Made by a program: the position numbers and the translations under genes. A stretch of 64,000 bases of DNA from Strobilurus pachycystidiatus. Lineage: Eukaryota; Basidiomycota; Agaricomycetes; Agaricales; Physalacriaceae. How positions within the stretch are numbered: the stretch's first letter is position 1; every line of letters begins with the position of its first letter. The stretch is taken from the NCBI GenBank assembly GCA_019915135.1, contig JAHLMK010000013.1, forward strand, positions 1,240,001 to 1,304,000, read 5' to 3'. The notes under the pieces were generated by a model. It was given only the letters and a program-made list of their open reading frames with translations, was not told the origin of the DNA and did not search any database. This document shows positions 8,841 to 17,711 of the stretch, piece after piece.

Positions 8841-10720
8841 ATGTCTCGCTCTCCTCGTAATCGGCGACCTGCCGCCAAGCTTGATCCCCGTAACAACGCC
8901 GCCACGCCGCCAAAGTATCCTGGACGCCAGGTGACGCCCGCCTCTCCGAACAAGAACAAGCAGCGCCTCACTAAAGCAGAGAAGGCCAAGCTCGTTGCTC
9001 TTCAGGAACGCCAGCGCCGAGAGGCTGCAAAGGAGAAGGCTGAACGCGAACAAGGTATATCCTGCTGCTGTCCGCTATCACTATCCCATGCTCACCAGAT
9101 ACCTAGCCATTCGTGCGCGTGCTGATGCCCTCCGTCGTGAAGAGGATACCGAGCCGCAGTCTCCTACTGCCAAGTCGTCTGCTGTCTCTTCTTTGGCCGC
9201 CATTCTTGAAGACGGTGAGCACGGTTTTGGCCTGCTTTTTCATAGCTTCATGTGCGAACAGATTCTGACGGCGACGATGGCGGTCTCATCGCCGTTGATG
9301 ATCCTTTTGTCGACGACATGGACGACGACGATGCCATTCCCGGCCACGCCGACTCTACTAAAGTGGTACGCTGATCAACATTTTGATGACTCTTCGCTGT
9401 TGACCATTCCTCCTCAGCGAATCGAGGAGGAGACTCCTGTCGTCCCGCCGTCCCGCAAGCGTGGCCGCTCGCCCTCTGACTCTGATCAGGGCTCTTCTCC
9501 GGTCAAGCGTACCGGCAAGGCGGTACCTCTTACCCCGATTCGTCTTCGCGGACGCGGACTCGTTACTCCTCCGCGTCCTTCCGACAAGATGGTCGCTGCT
9601 TCCAAGTACAAGATCACGACCAACGTCTTCACCCCCCTCACTCGCAAGGTAGCCGACATCTCCAAGAAACAGGCCCGTGCGTCTACCGCCCTGGAGGATG
9701 CTTATGCCCTAGACCGTCGTACCTTTATGCGTGAGACGGTTCGTCGTGCCGCAACAGAGTCGTCGTTGGCTACCGACGAGACTCGCGCCACGTATGAGCG
9801 TATCTGTGGCGACGACGAAACTATGGATAAGGTCACGGGCTATGTATGTGTTTCTCTTCCATATGTTATCTGAGCTAAGCAGACTGTTTGTTGTAGGCTG
9901 CCTATGGACGGAGCGCCCTCCTCAATGCCTTGTCTGCCAAGGCCAAGGCTGATCTAGGATACTATGGGATCCCCGGTGACTTATCTGTCAAGCAGATTCA
10001 AGAACTCGTTCACTGGCTCACCGATTCTGGGAACTTCTGCTATGGTGGGCTTGATGTCAAGGCATGTATTCTTTTCATTTGTGCTGTTTTCTCATGTGCT
10101 CACTGTATGTTCAGAACAAGACTGTCAACAAACAAGCTCCATTCAAGGCTACGATCTTTGAGACCCTACCTCGTGTACAGATTTTTTCCGGACGTGGCAC
10201 AGCTGACACCCTCGTCTTCAAAGACCTCATGTCTCTTCGGTATGTGCCAGGCGGTCTCATTGCCCTGACTGCGACTGTTGTACGTCGTTCTTCTTTCTAT
10301 TCTTTTGTTTTCTATCTGAGCCAAGTTGTACAGTACGAGTTCCACCTCAAGCAATGGCAAGAGGGTGTTTATCGTCACAGTGACTTCACGGATGCTGTTG
10401 CGGGCTCGTGAGTGCACTGATTCTATGCATGCATATATCCTCACTCTTGGATAGTTATGGCGGGTTCGTCAAGATGTGGGACGAATTAACCGCAGTTTCT
10501 CCTAGTTATACGTCACGCATTCAGCGTCTCTTGTTTGAGAACATCCTGTGAGTGTCTTTCTTGTTCATATCCATTTGTACTCACTATGTCTAGGTCCCAC
10601 TCCAACAAGGGCTTCCTTCTTGAGGCTGCAGCTGGTCCTCGTCTTGATGGGGTCAATTTTGCTGCTCTTGAGGCCGAGGCTGCCGCCGCCGATGCTGCTG
10701 AGGCTGCCAAGGCTACCTAA
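8841..10720 (+). CDS. DUF6532-like nuclear protein, nine exons
   Basis: Exons by eye: 8841-9054, 9107-9214, 9262-9365, 9418-9843, 9897-10061, 10115-10279, 10334-10407, 10455-10547, 10594-10720. They sum to 491 codons in one frame. The N-terminal third is disordered and basic (MSRSPRNRRP, KRGRSPSDSD, likely nuclear signals) with an acidic DDMDDDD patch. From about residue 220, a helical region followed by FETLPRVQIFSG, YVPGGLIALTATVYEFHLKQW and YGGFVKMWDEL resembles the basidiomycete DUF6532 domain. The C-terminus is Ala/Glu-rich. The intron 10062-10114 must use a GC donor to keep frame. Molecular function of the family is unknown; assignment is by remembered pattern only. Confidence 0.75.
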
Positions 10721-10829
10721 TCACTGTTTACACCATCGTCACTCGCTTTATCCATATATATCGTATCTCACATGCTTAATCTCCATACTATCTAATGATG
10801 ATTCATCGTTGCATTTATGTTTTCACGTT

Positions 10830-11249
10830 AGCTCGAGCAAGTTCTTGCTAGCTTGAATGGAGTACACATCTACTCAGGTAGAGTTTTCGCTCACTTGAAC
10901 CAGTTATGCGTTGGCTTGAGTGGAGTTCGCACTAACTTGAACAGAGTATGTGTTGGCTTGATCAGAGTACATGATACTTTGAGGAAAGTTAACACCAACT
11001 TGAACAAAGTTCACATTAGCTTGAGTAGAGTTCACACCAACTTGAGTGGAGTTTGCGCTAACTCAAGCAAATTGCATATTGGCCCAAGTGGAATTGTGAC
11101 TACCTTGAATAGAGTACATGTCAACTTGAGCAGAGTACATGTCAACCTGAATAGAGTCTACACAAACTCAAGTGGAGTACGTGTCATCTTAAGTAGTGTT
11201 CTCACTAACTTGAATGGAGTACATGTTGACTTGAGTAGACTTGACATCA
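10830..11249 (+). repeat. Degenerate 21-bp tandem array (left part)
   Basis: About 20 imperfect copies of a 21-bp unit of the form AACTTGAGTAGAGTACATGTC. Because 21 is a multiple of three, the array keeps an ORF of 133 codons (10853-11254) made of heptads like LSRVHTN. I read the ORF as a by-product of the repeat rather than a gene. Element 2 inserted at its right end, and the array resumes at 22532. Confidence 0.85.
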
Positions 11250-11452
11250 TGTAAAACCCAATCTTGCGGGGTCTCAGTTCCTCGCTATTCGCACGACAGG
11301 TGGGTAGGATTGCGAGACGAGAAATACAAGAGTAAGCAGATGGGGTGGTGGTAAGAATCTCTGTGAGTAGTCTACTCGAGTCCGTTGTATACATAGTCGT
11401 CCGAGATCATACGTAAGCATAGCATAGTAAGCGAAATATCATAGCGGTTACA
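11250..11452 (-). repeat. 3' LTR of element 2
   Basis: 203 bp, TGTAACCGC...GTTTTACA in minus orientation, matching the copy at 22329-22531 at every position I compared. The adjoining minus-strand sequence GAGGGGAGAG (11453-11462) is a plausible polypurine tract. Confidence 0.96.
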
Positions 11453-11516
11453 CTCTCCCCTCAAAAATACGAAGAACACGGGTTGAAATATCGTGTTATG
11501 AGATATCCAATAACCT

Positions 11517-14033
11517 TTAATCGGTACCGGTCGAGACTGAGGCTCCTAGACCGGCCATGTTATCGGTGAGGTCCTCGATAGTAGCATCAGTGATCGGGAC
11601 ATCATCTGAGAGATTCGAAGAGGCAATGTCAACTTTGTCGGGGGACGAAGGGGAGGCGGCGGTCGTAGATGAGCTAGGTGTGGTGGTGTCTGGCGATGCA
11701 GAGGACAAGGGGTCAACCGAGGTGGAGCTAGCAGGGGGACGGTCAACGTCCATAGACTGTTGTCCATCCCCAGGGCCGCCAATACTACCAGCGTTAGATG
11801 CTGCAGCTCCGGGTTTGCGGTTCCCTTTAGTACGTCTGCGATCTGCAACATATACCAGGGGGTAATTCAACTGAATACGACGCCTGCGCTCGAGTACTTC
11901 ATCGTGATTTGATCCCGGGACGGGGATGGGTTCAGCAGAGACGGTTCCTGGTACCGTGAAGTCGTGGGACTCAGCCACGATGTCAGTCCAAGGCCGATTG
12001 AACCCATATTCGATGGTACGGCTCACGATTCGCTGCAGAGAGTCGTGAGCCTGGGCATTGATCTTTTCATCGGGTATGTTGGCAAAGAGGGATGCATAGG
12101 CGAGATATGACACGCCGAATCCCCCAGTAGCAGCGAGGGTGACCTGAGATATACCGCGACGCGCCATACAGGTGATAAATCCTTCGAGGTCGAGTTCACG
12201 GAAGTAACTGATCCGGATCTCAGAGATGAGAAGTTGAGACGGTGAATTGACACCAAGTCGATCAACCCGAAAGCGATAGTAGTCCGGAACGGCGCAAAGG
12301 TACGCGAAGATAACGCGCCAATACTCGAACGAGGAGTTGTAATTGATGGAACGATGGTTGGGAGGTATGAGCTTGCGCATGAGGAATAGACCCCACATCG
12401 CAGGTCCATCAGCCCAGTCCTTCGTGATGAGTACACCAGCGTGTTCTCGAGATCGCGAATGCAATATGACATGCGTCGCGAATTGGATGAAGTCTGTGTT
12501 GTGATTGAGATGAATGGAAGCGATGGGAACCGGCGGGGGGTTCAAAGGAGGTAAATCCTTGCCCAGCAGTCCATCGCCCTCGTGTCGTTCCAGAGTTGGT
12601 TCGTGAGCCCATTCCGGTGGGAATGAGCGGGTCGTTCGAAGCTTAGCAAGCTCCTTGAATCCGGCGTGTACCTCAGGATGGTGATGAGGCTTGACTACAC
12701 CGCTAAAGCGACGACTGTCCGAGTCAAGTATCTCGGGGATGATTCGTTCCATGGCACATAGTAGGAAGAGGCGGTGGTATCCGATGAGATTGTTCGGGAC
12801 CTCAGCCTCTTCAACTATTTGCTTGGCGTCATTAGCGGTGTGAAAGCGATCAGGATAAGCATCGTCGCGTTCATCGTGAGGTGGTTTAGATGCTGCTCCA
12901 AACGGAGGTCTGCGGCGGTTGGTAGGAGGTGCTGAGAACGAGATGCGAAAGATGGCATCTCGCTTCGGATGTCTCCTAGGTCGTTCATTTCGTCGTTCTG
13001 GCGATTCGCGACGTCGAACGGGTGATTCGTCTCGATAACGGCGAAACGGGGAACGGTGTTGAGGTCTAGAATCGCGTTGGTCGCGTGGAGATGAACCCTT
13101 CAGAGAAGGGCGCGTTGTGAAGCGTCGAGGTGACCTGGATCGCCGTGTTGAAGGCGAACGAGAGGCTGGGGATAACTTTATGAAGTCTTTTCCTTGTGTA
13201 AAGGAAGAATTAGACGTACTTCGGTCGAAATAACGCGTGTTATCTCGACGCCTTTCAGAAGAGCGTCCTCTAGGAGGGTGCTCATTGGCCTTGTTCAATT
13301 TGCGAAGGGGTCGAGTCGGGGCATTGGGAGAGTGACTCGTCACCGGAGAGGGCGACAAGTCCACCGTGATTGCACTTGGCGTATCGACGTCCATGGGAGC
13401 AGTCTCTGCTGTAGAGGCCGCTGGTGTCGCTGTGATCGGGCCTTGTGATGAGACGACGGGGTTTTGACCCAAAGTCATACTCTGTACAAGCCCAAGAAGG
13501 ACATTAGGATGCATCTGAGGGATTGGAGCAGCTGGAATCGTTCCAGCTGCAATCATCGCGTTCATGAGGGATTGCATGATGTTTGCGTTGACGTTGTTCG
13601 TGGAGGTATGATTCCAGGGCTGGAACGTCGTCATTGGATTGTAGTGGACTAACTGCGAGCCCAAATACGCGTTCTGAGACGGCTGAAGGGCTCGCACAAG
13701 GTTGGCAAGCGTTGTGTCGGAGTTGGCCATGTGCGTGTAGTCCGGGAACGACGACGCCGGAGTCGGCGGGAGTGGTCTTCCCCCTCCAAACGAGGTCGCG
13801 GGCTCGTTGTTGGCGCGCACAGGGTCCAGCATTAGCAAGTCGAAGTCGTTACTGTTGTCGGGAACAGGAACGATACCGGAAGTACTTTGATTGTTGGCAG
13901 CTTGCGCGAGCAAGTTGCCAGAGGAGATAAGTTGATCAAAGAAATTTTGATTCATGGTGGTTACGATTGGCAGAAAGAGCGCGGCGGTGCGATGGGCGAC
14001 ACATTCATCGTCCGTCGCCTTTATCGTGGTCAT
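11517..14033 (-). CDS. Third ORF of element 2, downstream of pol (about 839 codons), function unknown
   Basis: Begins 70 nt after the pol stop (first ATG 14033; another strong candidate is ATG 13955, MNQNFFDQLIS) and ends 64 nt before the 3' LTR. The N-terminal half is low complexity, with PMDVDTPS and a long Arg/Ser-rich tract (RSPSTRRSRSPRR, RYRDESPVRRRESPERR) like SR splicing or RNA-binding proteins. A folded-looking region follows (IVEEAEVPNNLIGYHRLFLL ... WRVIFAYLCAVPDYYRFRV ... EYGFNRPWTDIVAESHDF). The tail is Ser/Pro/Asp-rich. I see no signal peptide or membrane segment, so it is not a typical envelope. It is not homologous by eye to the third ORF of element 3. Confidence 0.9.
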   Translation of the reverse strand: MTTIKATDDECVAHRTAALFLPIVTTMNQNFFDQLISSGNLLAQAANNQSTSGIVPVPDNSNDFDLLMLDPVRANNEPATSFGGGRPLPPTPASSFPDYTHMANSDTTLANLVRALQPSQNAYLGSQLVHYNPMTTFQPWNHTSTNNVNANIMQSLMNAMIAAGTIPAAPIPQMHPNVLLGLVQSMTLGQNPVVSSQGPITATPAASTAETAPMDVDTPSAITVDLSPSPVTSHSPNAPTRPLRKLNKANEHPPRGRSSERRRDNTRYFDRSTSNSSFTQGKDFIKLSPASRSPSTRRSRSPRRFTTRPSLKGSSPRDQRDSRPQHRSPFRRYRDESPVRRRESPERRNERPRRHPKRDAIFRISFSAPPTNRRRPPFGAASKPPHDERDDAYPDRFHTANDAKQIVEEAEVPNNLIGYHRLFLLCAMERIIPEILDSDSRRFSGVVKPHHHPEVHAGFKELAKLRTTRSFPPEWAHEPTLERHEGDGLLGKDLPPLNPPPVPIASIHLNHNTDFIQFATHVILHSRSREHAGVLITKDWADGPAMWGLFLMRKLIPPNHRSINYNSSFEYWRVIFAYLCAVPDYYRFRVDRLGVNSPSQLLISEIRISYFRELDLEGFITCMARRGISQVTLAATGGFGVSYLAYASLFANIPDEKINAQAHDSLQRIVSRTIEYGFNRPWTDIVAESHDFTVPGTVSAEPIPVPGSNHDEVLERRRRIQLNYPLVYVADRRRTKGNRKPGAAASNAGSIGGPGDGQQSMDVDRPPASSTSVDPLSSASPDTTTPSSSTTAASPSSPDKVDIASSNLSDDVPITDATIEDLTDNMAGLGASVSTGTD

Positions 14034-14102
14034 TGACCAACACGCGTAGTACACGCGTTGATCGAATTGCCAAATTAGGACTAAACGCGCGTCTCCCTCG
14101 TA

Positions 14103-17100
14103 CTATGACGCTCCGTTTCTCTTTGATCCTGAGCGCGGCGTCGCTCGTGACGGCTTATCTTTTGGTAAGTTATCTGGCCTTGAGACACCTTTCAGAGTCA
14201 GGTATTCATCCAAAGCCTTTAGATCTTTAACTTTAGTGAGTCCTTCCATGGTTATGTCTCCCAGTGCCCAGTGCACCTCAAATAACAGCTTTTGACCGTG
14301 CCATTCGTGATTCACGATAGACTGGACAAATTCTTCGGTGTCATCGGGCGCACCGAAGTCATATGGCGCAGGTTTGCTTCGGTCAGGGAACAGAATCGCG
14401 TCGGATTCAAGGTACGGGCGCAACTTATCCACGTTGAATACGTTGTGAATCCGCCGTTTAGTTAATTCATACGGCAAATCGAGTTTGTAGCGCGAATGCT
14501 CGGGATCCGCCTCGAGCACTTTGTACGGTCCCACAAACTTTGGTACAAGTTTGTTGGCACGACCCTTCGGTAAGTTCAGGTTCTTCGATGACAGATACAC
14601 CATTGATCCTGCTGCAATGTCAGGTTCATCCCGACGATGCCGATTCGAATAGTGTGTTTGGAAAACACGCGACGCGATAATCGCGTCGTGTGCATCATAT
14701 AGATTATGCATGGCTTGTGTGGCGAACGCGCGCACACCTGGCGGGATGTCCGTTTGATATCGAACCTCGCGCATCATCGACGGCATATAGCCTCCGACGA
14801 GCTCGAAAGGTGCGTAGCCCGTTGACTCATTGATGCTGGAATTCAACGCGAATTCTACAGCAGAAACTTTTACTAGCCAGTCACGTTGGTCGGGGCGAAT
14901 GGCCGCACGGAATATCTGACCGATAGAACGATTGACGCGTTCAGTGATTCCGTCTGTCTGTGGGTGGAACGCCGTTGACATGAGCAATTTAGCGCCTAGG
15001 AGCCGATGAAGCTCCTTCCACCAAGTCGAGGTAAACTTTGAATCTCTGTCTGAGACTATAGACTCAGGCAGTCCGTGTAGCCGAACGATTTCGCGGAAGT
15101 AAATCTTCGAGAGATCCGTTGCCGTGTTAGAGGTATGTACTGGTATCAGATGGACTTGTGAAGTCAACCGACAGATGACAACCCATAGGTAGTTGCATCC
15201 GTTCACTTCTGGGAACGGACCGATGAAGTCCATGGCAATTGACTGCCATGGCTTGATTGGGATTGGCATTGGATGTAAATTCGCTGCAGGTGAGCGATAG
15301 TTGCCTTTTGATACAGCACACGTCTGACACGTCCTACAGAACGTATCACACATGCCGAATATCTTGGGCCACCAGTACCAACGACGGATGTAATCCGCCG
15401 TTCGCTGGGGTCCGAAATGGCCTATGGTCGTATGACCTTGCTCTAGGATAGCGCCGCGGAGCGAACGCTTCCCGGACGGCGACTTTGGAATGCAGAGTAC
15501 CTGCTCTCCATTAAGGTTCGTCGTCCATATGTATCCATCTTCCGTTACTGAGAATCGCGGGTGATGTGTAGGATTCTCAAGGACCTTTTTGAACAGTGGA
15601 TCGTCGGCGTAATACGCTTTGATATCTGCTCTGAATTCGACGTCCTCTTTGTCGAGTTCAATCTGTGGGTCGGGACCTTTCGTTCGCGAGTCAGCCACTG
15701 TGGGATTGAGGTCGGCGGGAATCTGAGGCTCGGGAACGTCTGGCTCTCGTGCCTGCTCCAATTCCGCGGCTTCAATCTCGCGCTGCTCGCGTCGTTCTTT
15801 GAGGCGAGTTGATTCACGACGTACGAGCATGCGTTCATGCTCTTGAAGTCGTCCAATAGGTAAATCCTCGCCAAGTTTGTCGAGACGAACATCCGCATTA
15901 ACAAACTCAGAAGGATGATGTACATCCTCGGGCGTGTCTGTCTCGTAGTAACGAGATAATGCGTCCGCGACTTTGTTCGAAGTTCCTTTCACGTACGTGA
16001 TGTCTACATCGAATCGTGATAGGTATTCCATCCAGCGCATCTGACGCGCAGATAACCTTCGTTGTGTCATGAAGAACTCAAGGGCTTTATGGTCAGTTAC
16101 CACATGTATGCGGTAACCAACTAACTTGTCCTCCCATTTCAGTAGAGCTTCCAGGATTGCGAGCGTTTCAGTCTCGAATACGCGGTAATTGCGTTGTGTA
16201 TCGGTAAACTTTTTCGACATGAAACCAGCAGGTCGGCAAGAGTACCAGTTGGGACCTTGTCCATACATGGCGCCTACACCGGTGAGTGAGGCGTCACATA
16301 TGACCCAAATTGGTTCATCCAAGCTCGGATTGATAGGTTTCAAGACAGGCGTTCGGCATGCGAGATCCTTGATGGACTGGAAACAGACATCGTGAATCGC
16401 GCGCCAGAAGAACGGCTGAGCGTTCTTCGACATCTCGGATAGTGGAGTCGTGTAAGCCGTCACATCCGGGAGGAATGCAGCGACGTAGTTAACGACGCCT
16501 AGGAACTTTTGAATATCGGAGTAGTCGCGAGGTGTTCGCCATCCGCGGATCTTCTCCATCTTGTCAGAGTCGGCGTGTATGCCTCGGTCGTCGATTATAT
16601 GGCCGAGACAGTCGATTCGTTCAGCATATAGCTGGACTTTCGACGCCTTGAGGTATAGTTCATTCTCTCGAAGCTTGTCAAAGACTAACTTCAGGTGTAG
16701 TTCGTGATCCGCGATGGTGTTACTGTAGACGAAGATGTCGTCCAAATACACATGCATGAAACGGCCGATGAAGTCTTGGAAGATAGTGTTCATCAGTCTT
16801 TGGAACGTCGAAGGTGCGTTGCAGTCCCCTTGCTGCATTACGTGACTTTTGAATGTGCCGAAGACTGTGGCAAACGACGTCTTCCACACGTCTTCGAGTA
16901 TGACGCGTACTTGTTCATATGCGTTGGCCATGTCGATTTTGGAACGGTATTTGCCTCTAGCAACATCGTATCGAATGGTATCTTGATCCGGGAACGGAGT
17001 GACATCTTTCATAGTGTTCTCGTTCCGTTTTCTGCAGTCAATCGTGCATCGAAGACTGTTGTCTTTTTTCGGGACACAAAGCATTGGTGCTGCTTGAGTG

Positions 17101-17708
17101 GTAACACACGGTTCCCACCAGCCAGCGCGTCGATACTGTGCGATTCGGTCGGCGAGTTGGGTCTTCATTGACTCGGGACACCGAGGTAAGTAATAGCTGT
17201 ACTTTTTCTGTTCGTCAATCAACGGGATTCGGTGATTGACTTCTCGTAGTGGTGGTAATCGCTCTGGTACGCCTTGCATGATATCTGCACAGCGTTCCAG
17301 CCATTCGTTACGGAGGCGAGGTATGTCCGCTTCCGTGTACTTTGTAGAGTTCATGCGCTGATCAGTTTTGAACTCTTCAGTGATGGATAAGAGTGTTTCT
17401 TTCAACGACAATTCGGGCTTCATGGCTAGGTTGTACTCGGAGATCAATTCGTTGACTTCCTGGATTATAACCTGGCTTTCGGGATCAGATGAGTCAAGTG
17501 TACGTGTAGTATCAATGAGCTCTGTGAGTTCTGCTTCACTGACGAAGTCATCAGGCCCTAATAGCACTGGTAACTGTCGACTGAGAGGAGTGTTGAGGCT
17601 CTCCTCTTCGGATTCGTCTAATGTTTCAATGGATGTCCGCATCGAAGCAGATAACCACGGTACTTCTGGTAGGTCTTTCCTAGCTGTGTTAAAGTGTTGA
17701 CCAGATAG
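14103..17708 (-). CDS. pol polyprotein, element 2: reverse transcriptase, RNase H, integrase, chromodomain-like tail
   Basis: Continues in the gag frame after the UGA at 17709-17711; the first ATG is 17642 (1179 codons). RT shows VMQQGDCNAPSTFQ, a QGDxNA variant of motif B, and YLDDIFVYS near 16720-16750. RNase H has VTDHKALEFF near 16090. Integrase has the zinc-binding H-H-C-C module (HTTIGHFGPQRTADYIRRW ... CRTCQTC, near 15320-15430), then the DDE residues in MDFIGPFP, IVSDRDSKF and HPQTDGITERVNRS (14930-15240). The C-terminus FEVHWALGDIT...LDEYL resembles a chromodomain-like tail of chromoviruses. It replicates and integrates the element. All catalytic residues I can check are present. Confidence 0.95.
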   Translation of the reverse strand, partial: LSGQHFNTARKDLPEVPWLSASMRTSIETLDESEEESLNTPLSRQLPVLLGPDDFVSEAELTELIDTTRTLDSSDPESQVIIQEVNELISEYNLAMKPELSLKETLLSITEEFKTDQRMNSTKYTEADIPRLRNEWLERCADIMQGVPERLPPLREVNHRIPLIDEQKKYSYYLPRCPESMKTQLADRIAQYRRAGWWEPCVTTQAAPMLCVPKKDNSLRCTIDCRKRNENTMKDVTPFPDQDTIRYDVARGKYRSKIDMANAYEQVRVILEDVWKTSFATVFGTFKSHVMQQGDCNAPSTFQRLMNTIFQDFIGRFMHVYLDDIFVYSNTIADHELHLKLVFDKLRENELYLKASKVQLYAERIDCLGHIIDDRGIHADSDKMEKIRGWRTPRDYSDIQKFLGVVNYVAAFLPDVTAYTTPLSEMSKNAQPFFWRAIHDVCFQSIKDLACRTPVLKPINPSLDEPIWVICDASLTGVGAMYGQGPNWYSCRPAGFMSKKFTDTQRNYRVFETETLAILEALLKWEDKLVGYRIHVVTDHKALEFFMTQRRLSARQMRWMEYLSRFDVDITYVKGTSNKVADALSRYYETDTPEDVHHPSEFVNADVRLDKLGEDLPIGRLQEHERMLVRRESTRLKERREQREIEAAELEQAREPDVPEPQIPADLNPTVADSRTKGPDPQIELDKEDVEFRADIKAYYADDPLFKKVLENPTHHPRFSVTEDGYIWTTNLNGEQVLCIPKSPSGKRSLRGAILEQGHTTIGHFGPQRTADYIRRWYWWPKIFGMCDTFCRTCQTCAVSKGNYRSPAANLHPMPIPIKPWQSIAMDFIGPFPEVNGCNYLWVVICRLTSQVHLIPVHTSNTATDLSKIYFREIVRLHGLPESIVSDRDSKFTSTWWKELHRLLGAKLLMSTAFHPQTDGITERVNRSIGQIFRAAIRPDQRDWLVKVSAVEFALNSSINESTGYAPFELVGGYMPSMMREVRYQTDIPPGVRAFATQAMHNLYDAHDAIIASRVFQTHYSNRHRRDEPDIAAGSMVYLSSKNLNLPKGRANKLVPKFVGPYKVLEADPEHSRYKLDLPYELTKRRIHNVFNVDKLRPYLESDAILFPDRSKPAPYDFGAPDDTEEFVQSIVNHEWHGQKLLFEVHWALGDITMEGLTKVKDLKALDEYLTLKGVSRPDNLPKDKPSRATPRSGSKRNGAS

Positions 17709-17711
17709 TCA
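17706..17711 (-). promoter_or_regulatory. Candidate stop-codon readthrough site UGA CUA between gag-pro and pol
   Basis: On the minus strand gag ends CAA TGA CTA TCT GGT, and pol continues in the same frame with no other stop. UGA followed directly by CUA is a well-known efficient readthrough context in viruses and some cellular genes. Here it would yield a Gag-Pro-Pol fusion at low ratio. The pol ATG at 17642 offers re-initiation as an alternative. Confidence 0.7.

Noticed and set aside
10853..11254. 133-codon ORF of heptads (LSRVHTN-like)
   Set aside because: Produced by a 21-bp tandem array, with a frame-preserving period; it runs into the LTR and has no independent coding support.
13000..13200. 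SR-rich segment considered as a host splicing factor
   Set aside because: It lies within the intact third ORF of element 2 between pol and LTR, so it belongs to the retrotransposon.
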